Source: Alectoria sarmentosa
Taxonomy: Eukaryota; Ascomycota; Lecanoromycetes; Lecanorales; Parmeliaceae
Direction of reading: 5' to 3'
Length of the DNA: 64,000 nt
Assembly (NCBI GenBank): GCA_009733775.1
Contig: WOGZ01000007.1
Coordinates: 248,001 to 312,000 of the forward strand
The position numbers and the translations under genes are program-made. Shown in pieces: positions 11,667-22,860 of this stretch (position 1 is the first letter of the stretch; the number at the start of each line of letters is the position of its first letter). A model generated the notes under the pieces. The model did not search any database, had not been told where the DNA came from, and was given only the letters and a program-made list of their open reading frames with translations.

Positions 11667-12104
11667 CTAGCTCTGCGCTGCCTCAATCACCAAGCACCCC
11701 CCCACATTCGGCAGCGTGTGGCACCCCCCCCGCCGTATCCTTCCCTTCCAAATCATACGCCCGCTGCGCGCAAGCGGCGCTGATATCGCCGTTCAAACTC
11801 GCATCAACCGCCTTGGAGCCCATGGCGTCCCATTCCGCATCAGCCCAGATACTAATCACGTCGTAAGATCCCAGATCGTCGCTCAGGCTTTAAGAGTGGG
11901 AATTGCTGCGCGACTTGCGCGTTTGTAGAATAGCTCTTGTCCGTGGAGGTCGGAGGAGCCTTTGCAGCTGGCGTCGGTGTAGGTGCTGATGGAAAGGCTG
12001 GAGTCGCTCCCGCTGCCGATGGGGGGGTTGCCGGGAGGGGGGGGAGGGTCAGGTTGGTGAGGTTGGTGGGGGCGGGGAGGAGGGGGGGGAGTGCGAGGAT
12101 CCAC
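11667..12104 (-). pseudogene. Small secreted-type protein with at least one frameshift
   Basis: The minus strand reads as a Ser/Thr/Ala-rich Cys-bearing protein. One frame gives IGSGSDSSLSISTYTDASC, then KGSSDLHGQELFYKRAS; the next frame continues SLSDDLGSYDVISIWADAEW and ends CHTLPNVGGCLVIEAAQS with a TAG at 11669-11667. The two parts join only if one base is added near 11890 (AAAGCCTGAGC reads on if a third C is present). The 5' part runs through C homopolymers, and I could not find a clean start or signal peptide, so the N-terminus is uncertain. The family looks like small secreted ascomycete proteins of unknown function. The many C/G homopolymers make sequencing indels a serious alternative to true decay. 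Confidence 0.45.
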
Positions 12105-12507
12105 CCATGGCGATGGTGATATGGTGGCTTTAATCTGGCTTATAGTAATTTCACCTTGGGGATCTGCTTACATGAGGCGCTCTTTATGAGACAGTGGAGT
12201 ACAAAGAGAGAGGGTTGTTATGCTCGCATGGTTGAAGAAAGAGTTAAAGAATAGAGATAAAAGATTTCTGGTACCTCTTTTTCCAGGGATTTTTTTTGGC
12301 TTGTAACACGAGTCGAGAGACAAAGATGACTGCAGAGCGACTCTCGGTTTCTTGTTATGACCGCTTAGAAAAGCCGAAGATGTTCGAGTGTCGTCGAATG
12401 ACAAGACGCCTCACCTCGACCACGTCTTGTTGTAAGTTGTACCTGACTTGGAGGGAAACTCAACGCTCGAGGTGACCATTCACGAGAGAAATCGTGGATG
12501 AGATGAC

Positions 12508-12651
12508 CGGTCGCAGGGCGAGCAGTCATCATGAAAGTCTTGGGGAGTCAGTGACCGGTCGCATTTGTTGAGCCCCTTCGGAACCAGAAGCCGAGGTAGA
12601 TCGGTCGCAGTCGAGTCGAATGCCTTCCTTGGTAGCTTACACTCGGTCGCA
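12508..12651. repeat. Four spaced copies of CGGTCGCA
   Basis: Identical octamers at 12508-12515, 12556-12563, 12602-12609 and 12644-12651, with 48, 46 and 42 bp between starts. The first two extend to TGACCGGTCGCA. All are in the same orientation. They contain CGG, the half-site recognised by many Zn2Cys6 factors, so a regulatory cluster is possible. A decayed tandem repeat is the alternative. Confidence 0.45.
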
Positions 12652-13179
12652 TTTTCCAGCCCCGCTCGTAGAGAGAGCTGCGGTGGTCAGAACATGCGAT
12701 GCTGGGACACTTGGTGAGTCCTGCAATTTTGGAGAATGGAAAATTTGGAAGGGATCAGGTCGATGGTGTTCAAGAAGAGGTTTTCTTCCTCAAGAGCACG
12801 TGATAATACCTTTGGAGGAGATGGATATTGGAGAGCACATCTGGAGATTCTTCTGTTCGTGTTAATACCGAAGCTAGGCGAAGTTGCATACGCAATAGTG
12901 GACGAAGACGAAGAATCTGGAAGCTGTGCTAGATGTAGTGGTGTTGTAGGTGAACGCCAACGTGATAGATCGAAGGATACTGAGCGCTATGGAGCTGAGG
13001 CGAAGGACGTGAAGCAGGTCTGTAGCATATATGACCCTTGGTTTTCGCTTTTTGTCTCGACTGGGACGGTTTTTCTGTCTGATATTGAGAGGAGATACAA
13101 GGGTAAAGAGTATGAGATACTACTATTGAAAGTGGAAAAAGGCGAGCTTGCTGAATAGTCGATCAGAACAAGTGTGCCA
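12652..13179. other. Intergenic; one uncertain 140-codon frame
   Basis: A plus-strand open frame (12736-13158, 140 codons) overlaps this gap but shows no domain or signal peptide. I do not call it. Confidence 0.3.
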
Positions 13180-16100
13180 TTACCAGCTACTTCTGCAATT
13201 TCCCATAATCTTGGTGTTATTCAGCTTCTCCTCCAGCAGCTTCTCCATTTCTTCATGGGCTTTTCTAGCTGCGTATGACCGCGGTGTTAGATTATCTTCA
13301 TCCTGTGAGTCTGAAATCACATCGTCCCGTTCCAAAAGAAGCTTCACCACCCTCTTATGGCCTTTTTCAGTTGCGTATGACAGCGGTGTTTGATCGTTCA
13401 CATCCCGCGAGTCTATTACCACATCGTCCCGTTCCAAAAGAAGCTTCACCACCCTCTTATTGCCTTTTTCAGCTGCGTATGACAGCGGTGTTCGATCATT
13501 CACATCCCGCGAGTCTACTACCACATCGTCCCGTTCCAAAAGAAGCTTCACCACCCTCTCATGGCCTTCTTCAGCCGCACGTGACAGCGGTGTTCGCTTT
13601 CTCACATCCCACGAGTTTGCTACCACATCGTCCCGTTCCAAAAGAAGCTTCATCACTCTCTCATGGCCTTCTATAGCTGCATATGATAAAGGTGTTCGAT
13701 GGAATGCATCCTGTGAGTCTGCTACCACATCGTCGCGTTCCAATAGAAGCTTCACCACCCTCTCATGCCCATATTCAGCCGCCCGTGACAGCGGTGTTCG
13801 ATTACTTTTATCCTGCGAGTCTGCTACCGCTCCTTGGTCCAAAAGAAGCTTCACCACTCTCTCATGGCCTCTTTTAGCTGCGTATGACAGCGGTGTTTGA
13901 TCGTATACATCCTGCGAGTCTGCTACCGCTCCTTGGTCCAAAAGAAGCTTCACGATCGTCTCATGACCTCTTCTAGCCGCCCATGATAGCGGTGTCTGGC
14001 CTTGTTTATCCTGGAAGTCCGCAACCACATCATTCCGGTCCATAAGAAGCTTCACTATCGTCTCTTGTCCTGCCATAGCCGCCCAGAATAACGGTGTTAG
14101 ACCACCTGTATCCTGCGAGTCTACTACCGCCCCTTGGTCCAAAAGAAGCTTCACGATCGTCTCATGACCTCTTCTAGCCGCCCATGATAGCGGTGTCTGG
14201 CCTTGTTTATCCTGAAAGTCTACTTTCACATCATCCCGGTCCATAAGAAGCTTCACTATCGTCTCATGCCCTTCCTTAGCCGCCAGTAACAGCGGTGTTT
14301 GATGATATTTATCTGGAGAGTCTGCTATGACATCTTCTCGGTCCAGAATAAGCCCTGCTACTGTTTCATGTCCTTTTCGAGCAGCATATGATAGCGCTGT
14401 CTGGCCATTACTATCTTTGGCGTTCACTATTGTTTCGCCATCTAGAAGCTTCGTTATAACACGGATCAAACCAAACCAAGCAGCAAGATGCGCTCCAGAT
14501 ACCTGGTCTAAAACTTCCTGAGTGTAGCCCTTGGATCGATAATCAGACACGAAAAGTATTTGACAGGAGCAAGATATCTTGTTATTGTTTTTGAAGAAGT
14601 TCAACGCGAGGTCCTCGACAGTATGTTCCTCCGCTTTGTAGGCATGATGACCCCAACTCCGAGCGGCATAGTCGAGGAAACAATTTTCTTCTAGCCGGAT
14701 TTCGAATTCCTGATCAGAGGAGCATCGGCCGTTTTCAAATGTATCAAAGGAAAGATAAGTGAGACAAATCTCTGCGATCTGACTGTCTGCATCCGGAAAC
14801 AATTCTTGTTTTCTGTCCCTGAAATATTCCTCGACTGTGAAATGCACTAGACGAATCGTTCCGCCTTGAACATCGAGGGTTATGAGTCCAGCAGAGACAG
14901 AAATAATAAGAGCTTCATCCTCAAGTGCTTCCTCATCCAAGCTTTGATCTCCACGTCGGACGGCCAAGGCATGTTGTAATTCATTCATTCGGAGTGGTCG
15001 GAGCGCATTCGAGATCCAAGATAGAGCTGATAATGCAAGCTTGCTATGCTCCTGAACCTGGCCCTGAATTCGAGCCATTGCGTCGTTGTATGTGTCACCC
15101 AACTTGGTTGGTAGAGTTTCCAATGCCTTCCGAAGATTAGCGACACTTGTCTGGCACCCAAGTCTGTCTAGATGTAAACGTGGTAGTAGGAACCTGGAAA
15201 GACGATTATTACCTTTCAAACCCGCTCTCATAAAGGTAATACTAACATGCCTTCAGCCTTCTCGACTAACCTGCTCACTATCAGATTGCCGAGGTCGGCA
15301 TCAACCCGCAAATTCTTCGCAAACCTAAATTTGGAAGGATCGTGAATTCGAGAACGCAAGTACAATTCAATGTCGGAACCTGCAGCGCAAATGTCGAGGC
15401 GAACGCATCCGGCGAGTCGTTCTTGTATCAAGCCATTTTCTCTCGACGTGAAAAAGAGTGTACAACCTCTAGAGTCTTTCCTTTTTTGCTGCAAATTGAG
15501 AAGGATATCCAGTAGAGTCAATTGCATTGCATTCTCCTCATCGTCGTTTACGAAATGCTCATCTAGAGCATCGACCAAAATGAAAGATCTCCGGAAGTGA
15601 TTTGAAAGGGACGAGAGTAACCTAGAGAGATCTTCCAGTGACAGCGAGCTTTGACCATTCCCATGTTTGGTGTACAAGTCTATGACATCTTTGGGCATGT
15701 CGCTCTGTTGTAAGACCATTTGTTTTACCAGACTTGAGATGAGGTTGACTGTTGTCTGGGTTTTGCGATCCTTGTAGTCACAATATATATAGGAAATTGA
15801 CACGTCTTTCTCAGTGAAAACTTGACGGAGATGCTCGATGACAATTGATCTGCATGATATTAGTCTAGTACAAGTCTGACTTAGCTGGTAGTTTATAAGA
15901 TTGTAAACGTACGTCATCACCGACTTCCCCGCCCCAGCTAATATGGGTCAGCTAATCAGGTCCTTAGGGAGGAATGTACAAGCTTACGCATGCCGGGACA
16001 CCATAATGCTGAGGGTCTATCATGCACACCATTTCGCCAGTCTTGGAAACTTTCTCGTTCCAACAGCCATTGTCCAGTTCCTGGATGACGCTTGGAAAGT

Positions 16101-16699
16101 ATATCTGTCTGCTTTTCCTTGAAGCTAAGGTTGGAGATCCACGTCAGTATTGCTTGATTCTCTCTAGCATTGTGCCATTCTTGCTGTTCTCTCCTCGCAG
16201 CTATCACCTCTGTACGAATCATGAGCCCCAGTGACATTGCGTCCATCGATACCATATTGTTGAAGAGCTGACAACAACGACGGAGGTTGTCTATTGAATT
16301 ACGAGTGCTTTTGGCAAGGAAAGGCCCCTTCAGCCTCTCCCAGCCCATTCGGCTTCCTTCATCCCTCTTCTTCAGCCCATTTAGCACCATTTCCAGCTCT
16401 GCTTTGCAAGATTCGATAGACAATTTGGTTTCAGCGGTCGTAGGAGCATTTGGCCCGAGCTCCGATAGCAAAATGGATGGGCGGTCTTCGAAAGCTTCTT
16501 TGAAGTTGGGGTCATCAAGGAAATTCGTCCTTGTCTCTGAGAGGACAGTCTTCAGGCTCCGAAGCTCATTCATAAAGTTCTTCACATCAGTAGGTGCATC
16601 TTTCCAATCCAGCCCGAATTGGGTGACGATTTGAGTGATCTGAATTGTTAGCCCAAGAACCCCGACGACTCCGGCTGCGACATCAAGTCCCGCTGCCAT
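13180..16699 (-). CDS. NACHT-ankyrin NLR/STAND protein, intact, 13 ankyrin repeats
   Basis: Four exons on the minus strand: 16699-15988, 15937-15913 (25 nt), 15849-15247 and 15193-13180, with introns of 50, 63 and 53 nt, encoding 1117 residues ending in TAA. Start: the first ATG in frame, MAAGLDVAAGVVGV. Domains in order: a helical fungal STAND N-terminal domain (~1-225); NACHT NTPase with Walker A PGMPGAGKS (~236-245) and Walker B SFILVDALDE (~334-343); a winged-helix-like linker ending LVHFTVEEYF; then 13 ankyrin repeats (~678-1105). Repeats are very alike (TPLSYAA..GHERVVKLLLERDDVV) and the 201-bp pair at ~13.94-14.33 kb is duplicated. It should be a cytoplasmic nucleotide-dependent signalling switch, in which the repeats sense a ligand and the N-terminus triggers a response, by analogy with fungal incompatibility/NLR proteins. 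The specific ligand is unknown. Confidence 0.9.
13930..14335 (-). repeat. Near-identical ankyrin-coding duplication, ~201-bp unit
   Basis: Two adjacent units encode the same two-repeat block; KQGQTPLSWAARRGHE occurs twice exactly. At DNA level the segment from about 13940 recurs from about 14141 with only a few substitutions, many at third positions. It sits inside the intact NLR gene and preserves frame (67 codons per unit). Confidence 0.7.
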
Positions 16700-17699
16700 T
16701 GGATCAACCACAAAGCTTGTAACGATAGTCTAAGATTCTCACATATCAATACACATTCTCCAAACTTATAAAGGGTATCCAATTGAAGCAAACGGTTTCC
16801 TCCAACCAACTTACCAAAAGTGAGACTATATGTTACTCTTCTCTCAGAACAAGGATGTAACAGCAAGGCGTAAGGCGAAAGACGCAACAGCAAGGCGTAA
16901 GAGGACAAGAATATGCGTTTAACAAGACCTGGAGTTCAAATGTATAGCCGAATAATGCTGGCCTGCAGTTGGAGTATTAAGAAGAAGCAGCCGCTCTTCA
17001 TCATTGATAAATTAGACCAGTATGTTGAAGGCGAGATTGCGATGGTGGGGGGGGCATTTTTGAGATAGCCAGGCTAAGCACTAGATGACTCAGTGCATGT
17101 GACTAGCTCTATGTACTTTCGACAACTCAGGTCCAGCTAGATACTTGGAATTCTCAACCTTGATGACTGATCACATCTTTAATTCGGCGACTGTGTTCTC
17201 AGATCTAAACTTTCCTCTTCAACAGCGGATCAACGAGCGATGAAAAATGCTGACAACTTCCCAAGAAAGTAAGACTTGGCAGATGACGCAGTGTCGTGTG
17301 GACTTCCACCCAAGGGAGCCCAGTCGGCTCTACTTCGGGCCCGAGATATTGACAATGCCAAGCTCAATGGAAAGGCAAGTGCAAACGAAGACTGGGGAGG
17401 TTATTCCACACACCTCGCTGGGTCCTGTTTATTCTCTGGATAAAGCACCCTTAATCACAATTGCCAGTTGGCCTCGAAGCCAAAAACTCGCAACGCAGTT
17501 GGAATCGCCGAATCGAGAGCACTACCGACGTAGCGGATCTGGAGTGCTGAATCAATGCCTTGACTTCTCGCCTATATAACGTCAAGACTCCATCGAGGGC
17601 CTAGGATGGTCGGAGCGAAGAAGTAGAAGTTGAAGGGCTGGACATTGGCCCAAACGATGCTGGAAAATTTACACTTGATTCGACTAAATGCATTGAGAA
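16700..17699. other. Intergenic / 5' region, nothing firm
   Basis: About 1 kb between the intact NLR and the C6 pseudogene. An imperfect repeated phrase (AACAGCAAGGCGTAAG) occurs twice near 16.86-16.90 kb in the NLR promoter region. I see no gene, and I searched 17.2-17.7 kb for the missing zinc cluster of the downstream pseudogene without finding one. Confidence 0.35.
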
Positions 17700-19320
17700 T
17701 GACCGTGTTGGGTAAGTAGATATTGTCGGCCAAGTCTCCCCCCACTTCCTGTAGTAATGTTCTTCCACGGATCAAGGGCAGCAGATATCAGACGCAGGAG
17801 ACCAGCTCTATTCCTCGCCATGTTGATGGCGGCTGCCGGAATGTTTCTAGTCGAGGAAAAGAATGCCACTAATAGATGTCTCATGGCGCTCTTCTCAGAC
17901 CGGATCATGATGCAAGGCGTGAAGTCGATGGTTTTGGTTCAAGCGCTTCAGGTCACATCTTTGTGTTACTATTCGCTCAAGCGACTTGTACAGCTCAAGT
18001 TCTATCGATTGGTACAGTAGATCTCACGCAATGCTGATCTGGATATCTCTAACGTGCTTGTTCTAAATCCGACATTTCCGAAGTCATGGCCATGGACCTC
18101 GGCCTCAAAAGTGAGTTGTAGAACGCAAACAGAGTCAGAATCATGCCCACAAAAAGAGGAACTTAGAAGCTGCCCGGGACGATCTCAGAACGCCAGAGAG
18201 CTTAGCACAGCAGAGGCGTGACGAGCTTAGCTTACCTGCTATCTCGTAGAGAACTGGACAAGGGTAGAATCTAATTGCATTACCTGGATACAAAATTGAC
18301 AATAATGTGTGGTCTACGTCGCGCCAACTTGATCTGATAGACTCCTTATGCAGACGCATGTCTGACATTTTTAGAATCTTCACCCGACTCTCTCCAATCT
18401 GAAGGAGTTTTATTCCAATGGATTCGTATTCAGCATGTCGCCGAAGAAATCGGCATCATGCTCTCCGCAGATGAGCCCGCTCGATCCACCGAGTCCAACG
18501 AAGCAAAAACCAGAAATATAGTCAAAGGATTCGAAAGTCAACTTTAGCCCTGTACGACAAAAGATCTGGCCCTTCTCGTAAGAGACTTACCTTTCCCACT
18601 TTGAAATGATAGAAATTGAGTTATTGAAATCAGTTCAAATGACCTAGCGTCCCTCACCCTTATCGCCGAAAACACAAGTCTCTACCTGTACGAAGTGGCC
18701 GTGCACATCGGCCAAGACGCATCCGGCCTCCAGGCGCCATTTACGGAAAACACGTTTAACAGCATCCGACCGAACCACAATCAGCCTCTCTTCACCAACA
18801 GCATCAACGATGTCTCCACCAGTCTCTCCACCATCCATGTCTTCTTCTCCTCCCACCTCTCCATGCCCATCAAAACCGTCCGCTTCCTCTCCTCCGTTTT
18901 CTTCGTTCGACTCGTTTACACAGTTTTCATCATGATCAAAACGTGCCTCAACGCCGCCGCGCCGGCCGAGGAACTCAGCGTCCATTCACCATGGGGGATC
19001 TCGACTTCAACGACTAACAGCTGCCTCTGCAGAGGTTGCTGGGTCGGGCGGGACAAGGTGGGAGGTGTGGGGGCGGTGAGGGTCGCGTTTGTGGTTGACG
19101 CGCTGCGGAATTGGTATTGGAGGCAGAGACGTGGTGGTGGCGAGCATGTGCCTGTCTCTGATGCTTGGGATTGCGGTGGAGGAACAGTTGACAGCGCACC
19201 TTTCGTACCTCTTGCGGTGTCTCCGTGCTCACGGATTGCGGTCCAGCGGCTGGTGGGATTTCATTGTTTGATAGTAGCGATTTCGACCTCGAGGATATGC
19301 AGTTTGGTGTCGCGGGGTAG
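17700..19320 (+). pseudogene. C6-type fungal transcription factor pseudogene with nonsense codons
   Basis: Protein-level similarity to the fungal-specific TF domain can be followed in order: RPALFLAMLMAAAGMF, LVQALQVTSLCYYSLKRL, EVMAMDLGL, ESLAQQRR, RA*LTCYL, GLRRANLI**TPYADACL, QWIRIQHVAEEIG, SLYLYEVAVHIG, VFFVRLVYTVFIMIK, and the C-terminal SDFDLEDMQFGVAG before TAG at 19318-19320. The canonical family text at the starred places is RAWL and RW, so TGG became TAG at 18228 and CGA-TGG became TGA-TAG at 18335-18340; all are C-to-T/G-to-A type changes. Further frame breaks occur near 18020 and in 18.98-19.26 kb. No Zn2Cys6 cluster is visible upstream. When intact, this would have been a nuclear regulator. 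It is not an allele of the intact C6 gene at 783-3227, whose sequence differs. I treat the reading frame as lost. Confidence 0.75.
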
Positions 19321-19759
19321 GATCTCAGTCAGTATATTATGGGCGATCAGTCTTGATCTGCTGCTTTGCGGCGTGCCTTCTGATTTCGTAAACGCAATGA
19401 TGGAAGAATTGAGTTTTCCGGGTCAAGTTCGCAAGTTTTGCTCCAAGCCTCATCGCAAGCTGCATGTCACCCGCGCTTCAGCCGACCCGAATGACACCCA
19501 CCAGTCTTGCAGGATTGGAAGACTCGTCGCGGGAAATGAATGCATGTGTTAATTGTGTGTTTGCTGTTGACGATTATGAGTGCCCCATCGGAGACCGCGT
19601 TGAGCCAATCACACACGAGCATTGGGTGGCCGTCAATGCTTACCAATCTGATAGGGTGCTAAATCTCTTGGACTAGCTGCAGATTCTAGTGCTGGCCCGT
19701 GAAGACCCGGCGCTACCTCGCAATTGATTTCTCGACAACGGTCACTGTGTTGGCGCATC

Positions 19760-20605
19760 ATGGACACGAAACCTGTCCCCAAATTCGACTTTTCCTCCAT
19801 CCCCCCCGAAGACCTCTCCGACTTTACTTCATTGCCCTGGTAAGAATCTAGAGCTCTCTGTACACCCATGTTGATGAATATGAGAAATCGCAATATCAAC
19901 GCAATCATGACCCCTTCATCTCGTTCCGTTTTCTTCTTATAAACATATAAACAAGGCATCTCTGTTCTCATGAAACGGATATATATGGAGGACTGATCTT
20001 CCGAAAATCAAGGTGCCAAACTCTTCTCGACGACGCAACCTTCACCCCAATCGGCAATCGATCTCCCCGCGGCAAAGACCCGGACAACAACCGTCGCACC
20101 TTCTTCGCGCAAACACTATGGACCGAGTCCACCATCCGCGCCTCTCAGTCCTTCTATAAAGGCTTCATAGCACCAGAGCGGTGGAGCGGTCAACCTCGGC
20201 CCGCCGAAGCGCAGAAAGGTCCCGGCGAGTGCCGGATGCTCTTTTCGCTCGGCAAAGGCGTCAGTGGCGGACTAGAGTATGTAGAATCAATTGCCCGGGT
20301 ATTAGAGCCTTTGCTCACGCAGAAACCTTTGCAGAGACTTTGCTCATGGAGGTCTCATGGCTATGCTGCTGGATGAGACGTTGGGAACACCCCTCTTTGT
20401 GCAATGGGCGGCAGGTTGCGTCACAGCTGAGTTGACGGTGAAATATGAGAAGCCCATGCCGATTCCTGGCGTGGTGCTGTGTAGGAGTTGGGTCGAGAAG
20501 ACGGAGGGGAGGAAGGTTTGGATCAAGGGGGTGTTGGAGGATGGAAGGGGGCGGGTCTTTGCAAGGGGTCAGAGCTTGTTTATTAAATTCAGGGAGAGTT
20601 TGTGA
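19760..20605 (+). CDS. Hotdog-fold thioesterase-like protein (PaaI/4HBT superfamily)
   Basis: Three exons, 19760-19839, 20013-20276 and 20335-20605, encode 204 residues. Introns are 173 nt (GTAAGA to AAG) and 58 nt (GTATGT to GCAG), and frame is kept. The opening MDTKPVPKFDFSSIPPEDL is hydrophilic, so no signal peptide. The middle HGGLMAMLLDETLG is the signature HGG...DE motif of hotdog thioesterases, where the Asp/Glu region contributes catalysis. The end, VLCRSWVEKTEGRKVW then LEDGRGRVFARGQSLF, matches the second half of the fold. Family members hydrolyse acyl-CoA or related thioesters and are sometimes part of polyketide or fatty-acid pathways; no such neighbour is here. Substrate unknown. 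The AAG acceptor of intron 1 is the weakest part of the model. Confidence 0.75.
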
Positions 20606-21469
20606 GGAGGTCTGTTGGATGGGATGGGATTGCTTGATTAGGTCATTCGTGTCATCACTACTGTGGGAGCTGGCTTTCAGTGCCGCTTTAGCTAACAGTC
20701 TCATCACGCATTGTCGTGAAGGCTACTTGGATCGAACATGACTGTTGTGAGGCAATACCGAATTCTCATCCCTAGCCACCCCTTTACAGGGGTGCTACAC
20801 CACTAGTATCATATTCATGTACATAAGGGTGTCTTGCCCCCTAGATACTTCCTCAATCAATCATTCCATTCAAAAATAACTGCCTTCTTGAGAACAAGAG
20901 AGTAATATTTTACAGCAATTACGAATTCTCAAAGGAATGAAATCATCGGTCTAGAAATTGCTTTTCAGAAGAATCAGACTCGACATATTCACACTCTTCG
21001 CTAGTGATGCAGCTTCCCCGGGCCCTTTCGAATACGCGTCTCCGTGGCGCATGGATTCTCATTGGTCTCAGTGGCATGCCTTTGCAGAATGTCGACTTTC
21101 TTGTCACGATGTTGGCTCTGGATACAGATTTTTAATTCATCCTCTTAGTAAACGCCTGTCCGTCCGTCGTGACTTTTAAATGGTGGAATGTCGACTTAGC
21201 ATCGATGATGACCGTAGCGAAGGCCCTCTAATCCATGTGTAGGATTCTTTGCTCACGGTCCATATACGCAATACTTCGCTCTCCAAGAAACCCTGCAGAA
21301 CTCAATCGACGACCAGGCTACCTCACACACACCCCCCGAAGAAAGTCTCAAGAACCAAAGCAACACGCGCACCTAACCAAGCCCCCAAGCCCCCAAGTCC
21401 CCAATCTTCCCCTATCCTCCAACCCCTCCCACACCCTACGCCTCACCTCACACCATACACCTCACCAAC
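20606..21469. other. Intergenic, nothing recognised
   Basis: About 860 bp between the thioesterase-like gene and the convergent double-psi-barrel pseudogene. No coding or repeat structure is seen. Confidence 0.35.
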
Positions 21470-22041
21470 CTACCCGCTCCTTCCCTTCCAATTCCAGCTC
21501 ACTCTTCCCCCCCACCGTGCTCCCCCACCCACCCCCCCTGCTCCACCACCGTCCTCCCATCCGCCCAACCCTCTCGGATCCACCGCCTCAAACACGCCCG
21601 GACCGACATCGATATCCTCATCCGCGCACCCCCTCGCACGTATACGACCATGGTGACCGAGTTGTGTGGTCCCTGTCGTCGGAGTGCGGATCTGGATCGA
21701 TTTCGGTGCCGCATAACGGGGTTGTCGTTGAGGTTTCGGCAGGTTCTAAATCGTGGGCATGGAGAGGATGAGGATGAAGTCTGTGGCGGAAGAGATGAGG
21801 ATGCAGGAGCTGAGACCTGGGGGTGAAGGGGGTTAGGGGGTTTGTGGGGATGGGGGAGAGGGTGGATGGATGGGTGGATGGATGGATGGATGGATGGATG
21901 GATGGAAGGATGGATGGATGGGTGGGTGCGGGTGTGGAAGCAAGACTTACCGGGCGCATAGTAGGTCATGTCGCCGGATCAGGCGCTGGCGATGCGCAGC
22001 AAGAAGAAGGAGGATACGGCGGCGAGTGCTGCTGGTTTCAT
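21470..22041 (-). pseudogene. Decayed secreted double-psi beta-barrel (expansin/EG45-like) protein
   Basis: Minus strand, ATG 22041-22039. A signal peptide MKPAALAAVSSFFLLRIASA is followed by an in-frame TGA (21981-21979) and SGDMTYYAPG. A 134-nt intron (21950-21817) contains a GGAT microsatellite. Then SSATDFILILSMPTI leads to an in-frame TAG (21748-21746), and pieces in three frames follow: PLCGTEI, IRTPTTGTTQ, SVTMVV, CADEDIDVGPGVFEAVD, and the C-terminal GRVSWNWK before TAG at 21472-21470. The order SGDxTYY, NPLCG, CxGCxxxDIDxxPxxF, GRVxxxW is the double-psi beta-barrel domain of expansin-like and barwin/EG45-like secreted proteins, which act on or bind cell walls. Two nonsense codons and at least three indels make this copy non-functional as read, unless several indels are sequencing errors in G/C runs. 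Confidence 0.65.
21863..21924. repeat. GGAT tetranucleotide microsatellite
   Basis: About 15 GGAT units with a few interruptions (GGGT, GGAA), lying wholly within the intron of the double-psi-barrel pseudogene. Confidence 0.85.
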
Positions 22042-22599
22042 GTCTGCTCGCGTACGATTTTGTATGCGGAGAATCTCTCTTGATGGATTTGTTTGAGTAC
22101 AAGACTGGCTCTTCAACTCAACCTCATGTCTTCAAACGGCCCTGAGGGTACAGATCGATATAATACCCAGAACCCCCCTACCAACACATCATGCAAGCGG
22201 CGTCTTTGCTCCTGCAATAGGACCCCGTCGCGTTACAGAGATGAAGGAAGGGAGACGAGAGCAGCATCTGGTGACTCTCGTGCTCGAGTGCGAGTGATGG
22301 AAGCGATCAATCATTTGAAAAGGGTCGAGAGTCTCTGCTTTGGATCTGTCCGAGGGCCGCACCGGAGACTAGAGTGTAAGGGATGAAAGGACATGTGGCA
22401 GATGTGTGAGCGAGTGAGTGAGTGTATAGCCCGGTTTTCGGGGACCTCGCGGCCTAGGCGATCAAGTTGATTTTGTGGGCGGTACTTAAGAAGTGGGAAG
22501 CAATAGGATGGAACACTGGATGTGTTCAGCAGGCGTGTTGTGCATGAGGGAGGCTGTGGATAGAGTCGAGAGGGTTGTTGGGTGCTGTAGCTATTTGTT

Positions 22600-22860
22600 G
22601 TGGGAGGGGTTTGGTGGGGTCATGAGCCGGAGCTAGAGTTGTAAACAGTTCTTGTATGTGTATACGTCTTTTCAATATATGTGTATCTTCTCAGAGCAGC
22701 AATAGCTATCAAATTGCTTGAATTCGTTTCCTATCGAATTGTCTATGACATAACAACTTTAACCTGCATTGAAAGCATCGTCCTTTACCCCTTGACTTTT
22801 TTAAGTACTACAACATATTCTCAAAAAAGTGATTGATTTCTCCAAGCTTACATCAATCGT
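22600..22860 (+). repeat. Direct repeat copy A (matches ~29661-29945)
   Basis: Shares ordered blocks with copy B: TGTGGGA..GG.TT, GAGCCGG, CTTCTYAGAGCAGC, ATTGTCTRTGACAT, and an exact ACTTTAACCTGCATTG. By eye roughly three quarters of positions agree and differences are mostly transitions. No coding frame. Nature unknown: it could be a solo LTR-like relic, a miniature element or a duplicated promoter. Confidence 0.6.

Noticed and set aside
13275..13900. Plus-strand repeat protein opposite the NLR ankyrins
   Set aside because: It is the antisense shadow of the 33-codon ankyrin repeats, whose periodicity keeps several frames open.
21235..21771. Pro/Thr/Ser-rich plus-strand protein
   Set aside because: Low-complexity C-rich translation antisense to the double-psi-barrel pseudogene; no start context or domain.
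21863..21924. Tandem repeat protein from the GGAT array
   Set aside because: It is a microsatellite inside an intron. The translated WMDG/HPSI repeats carry no independent evidence.
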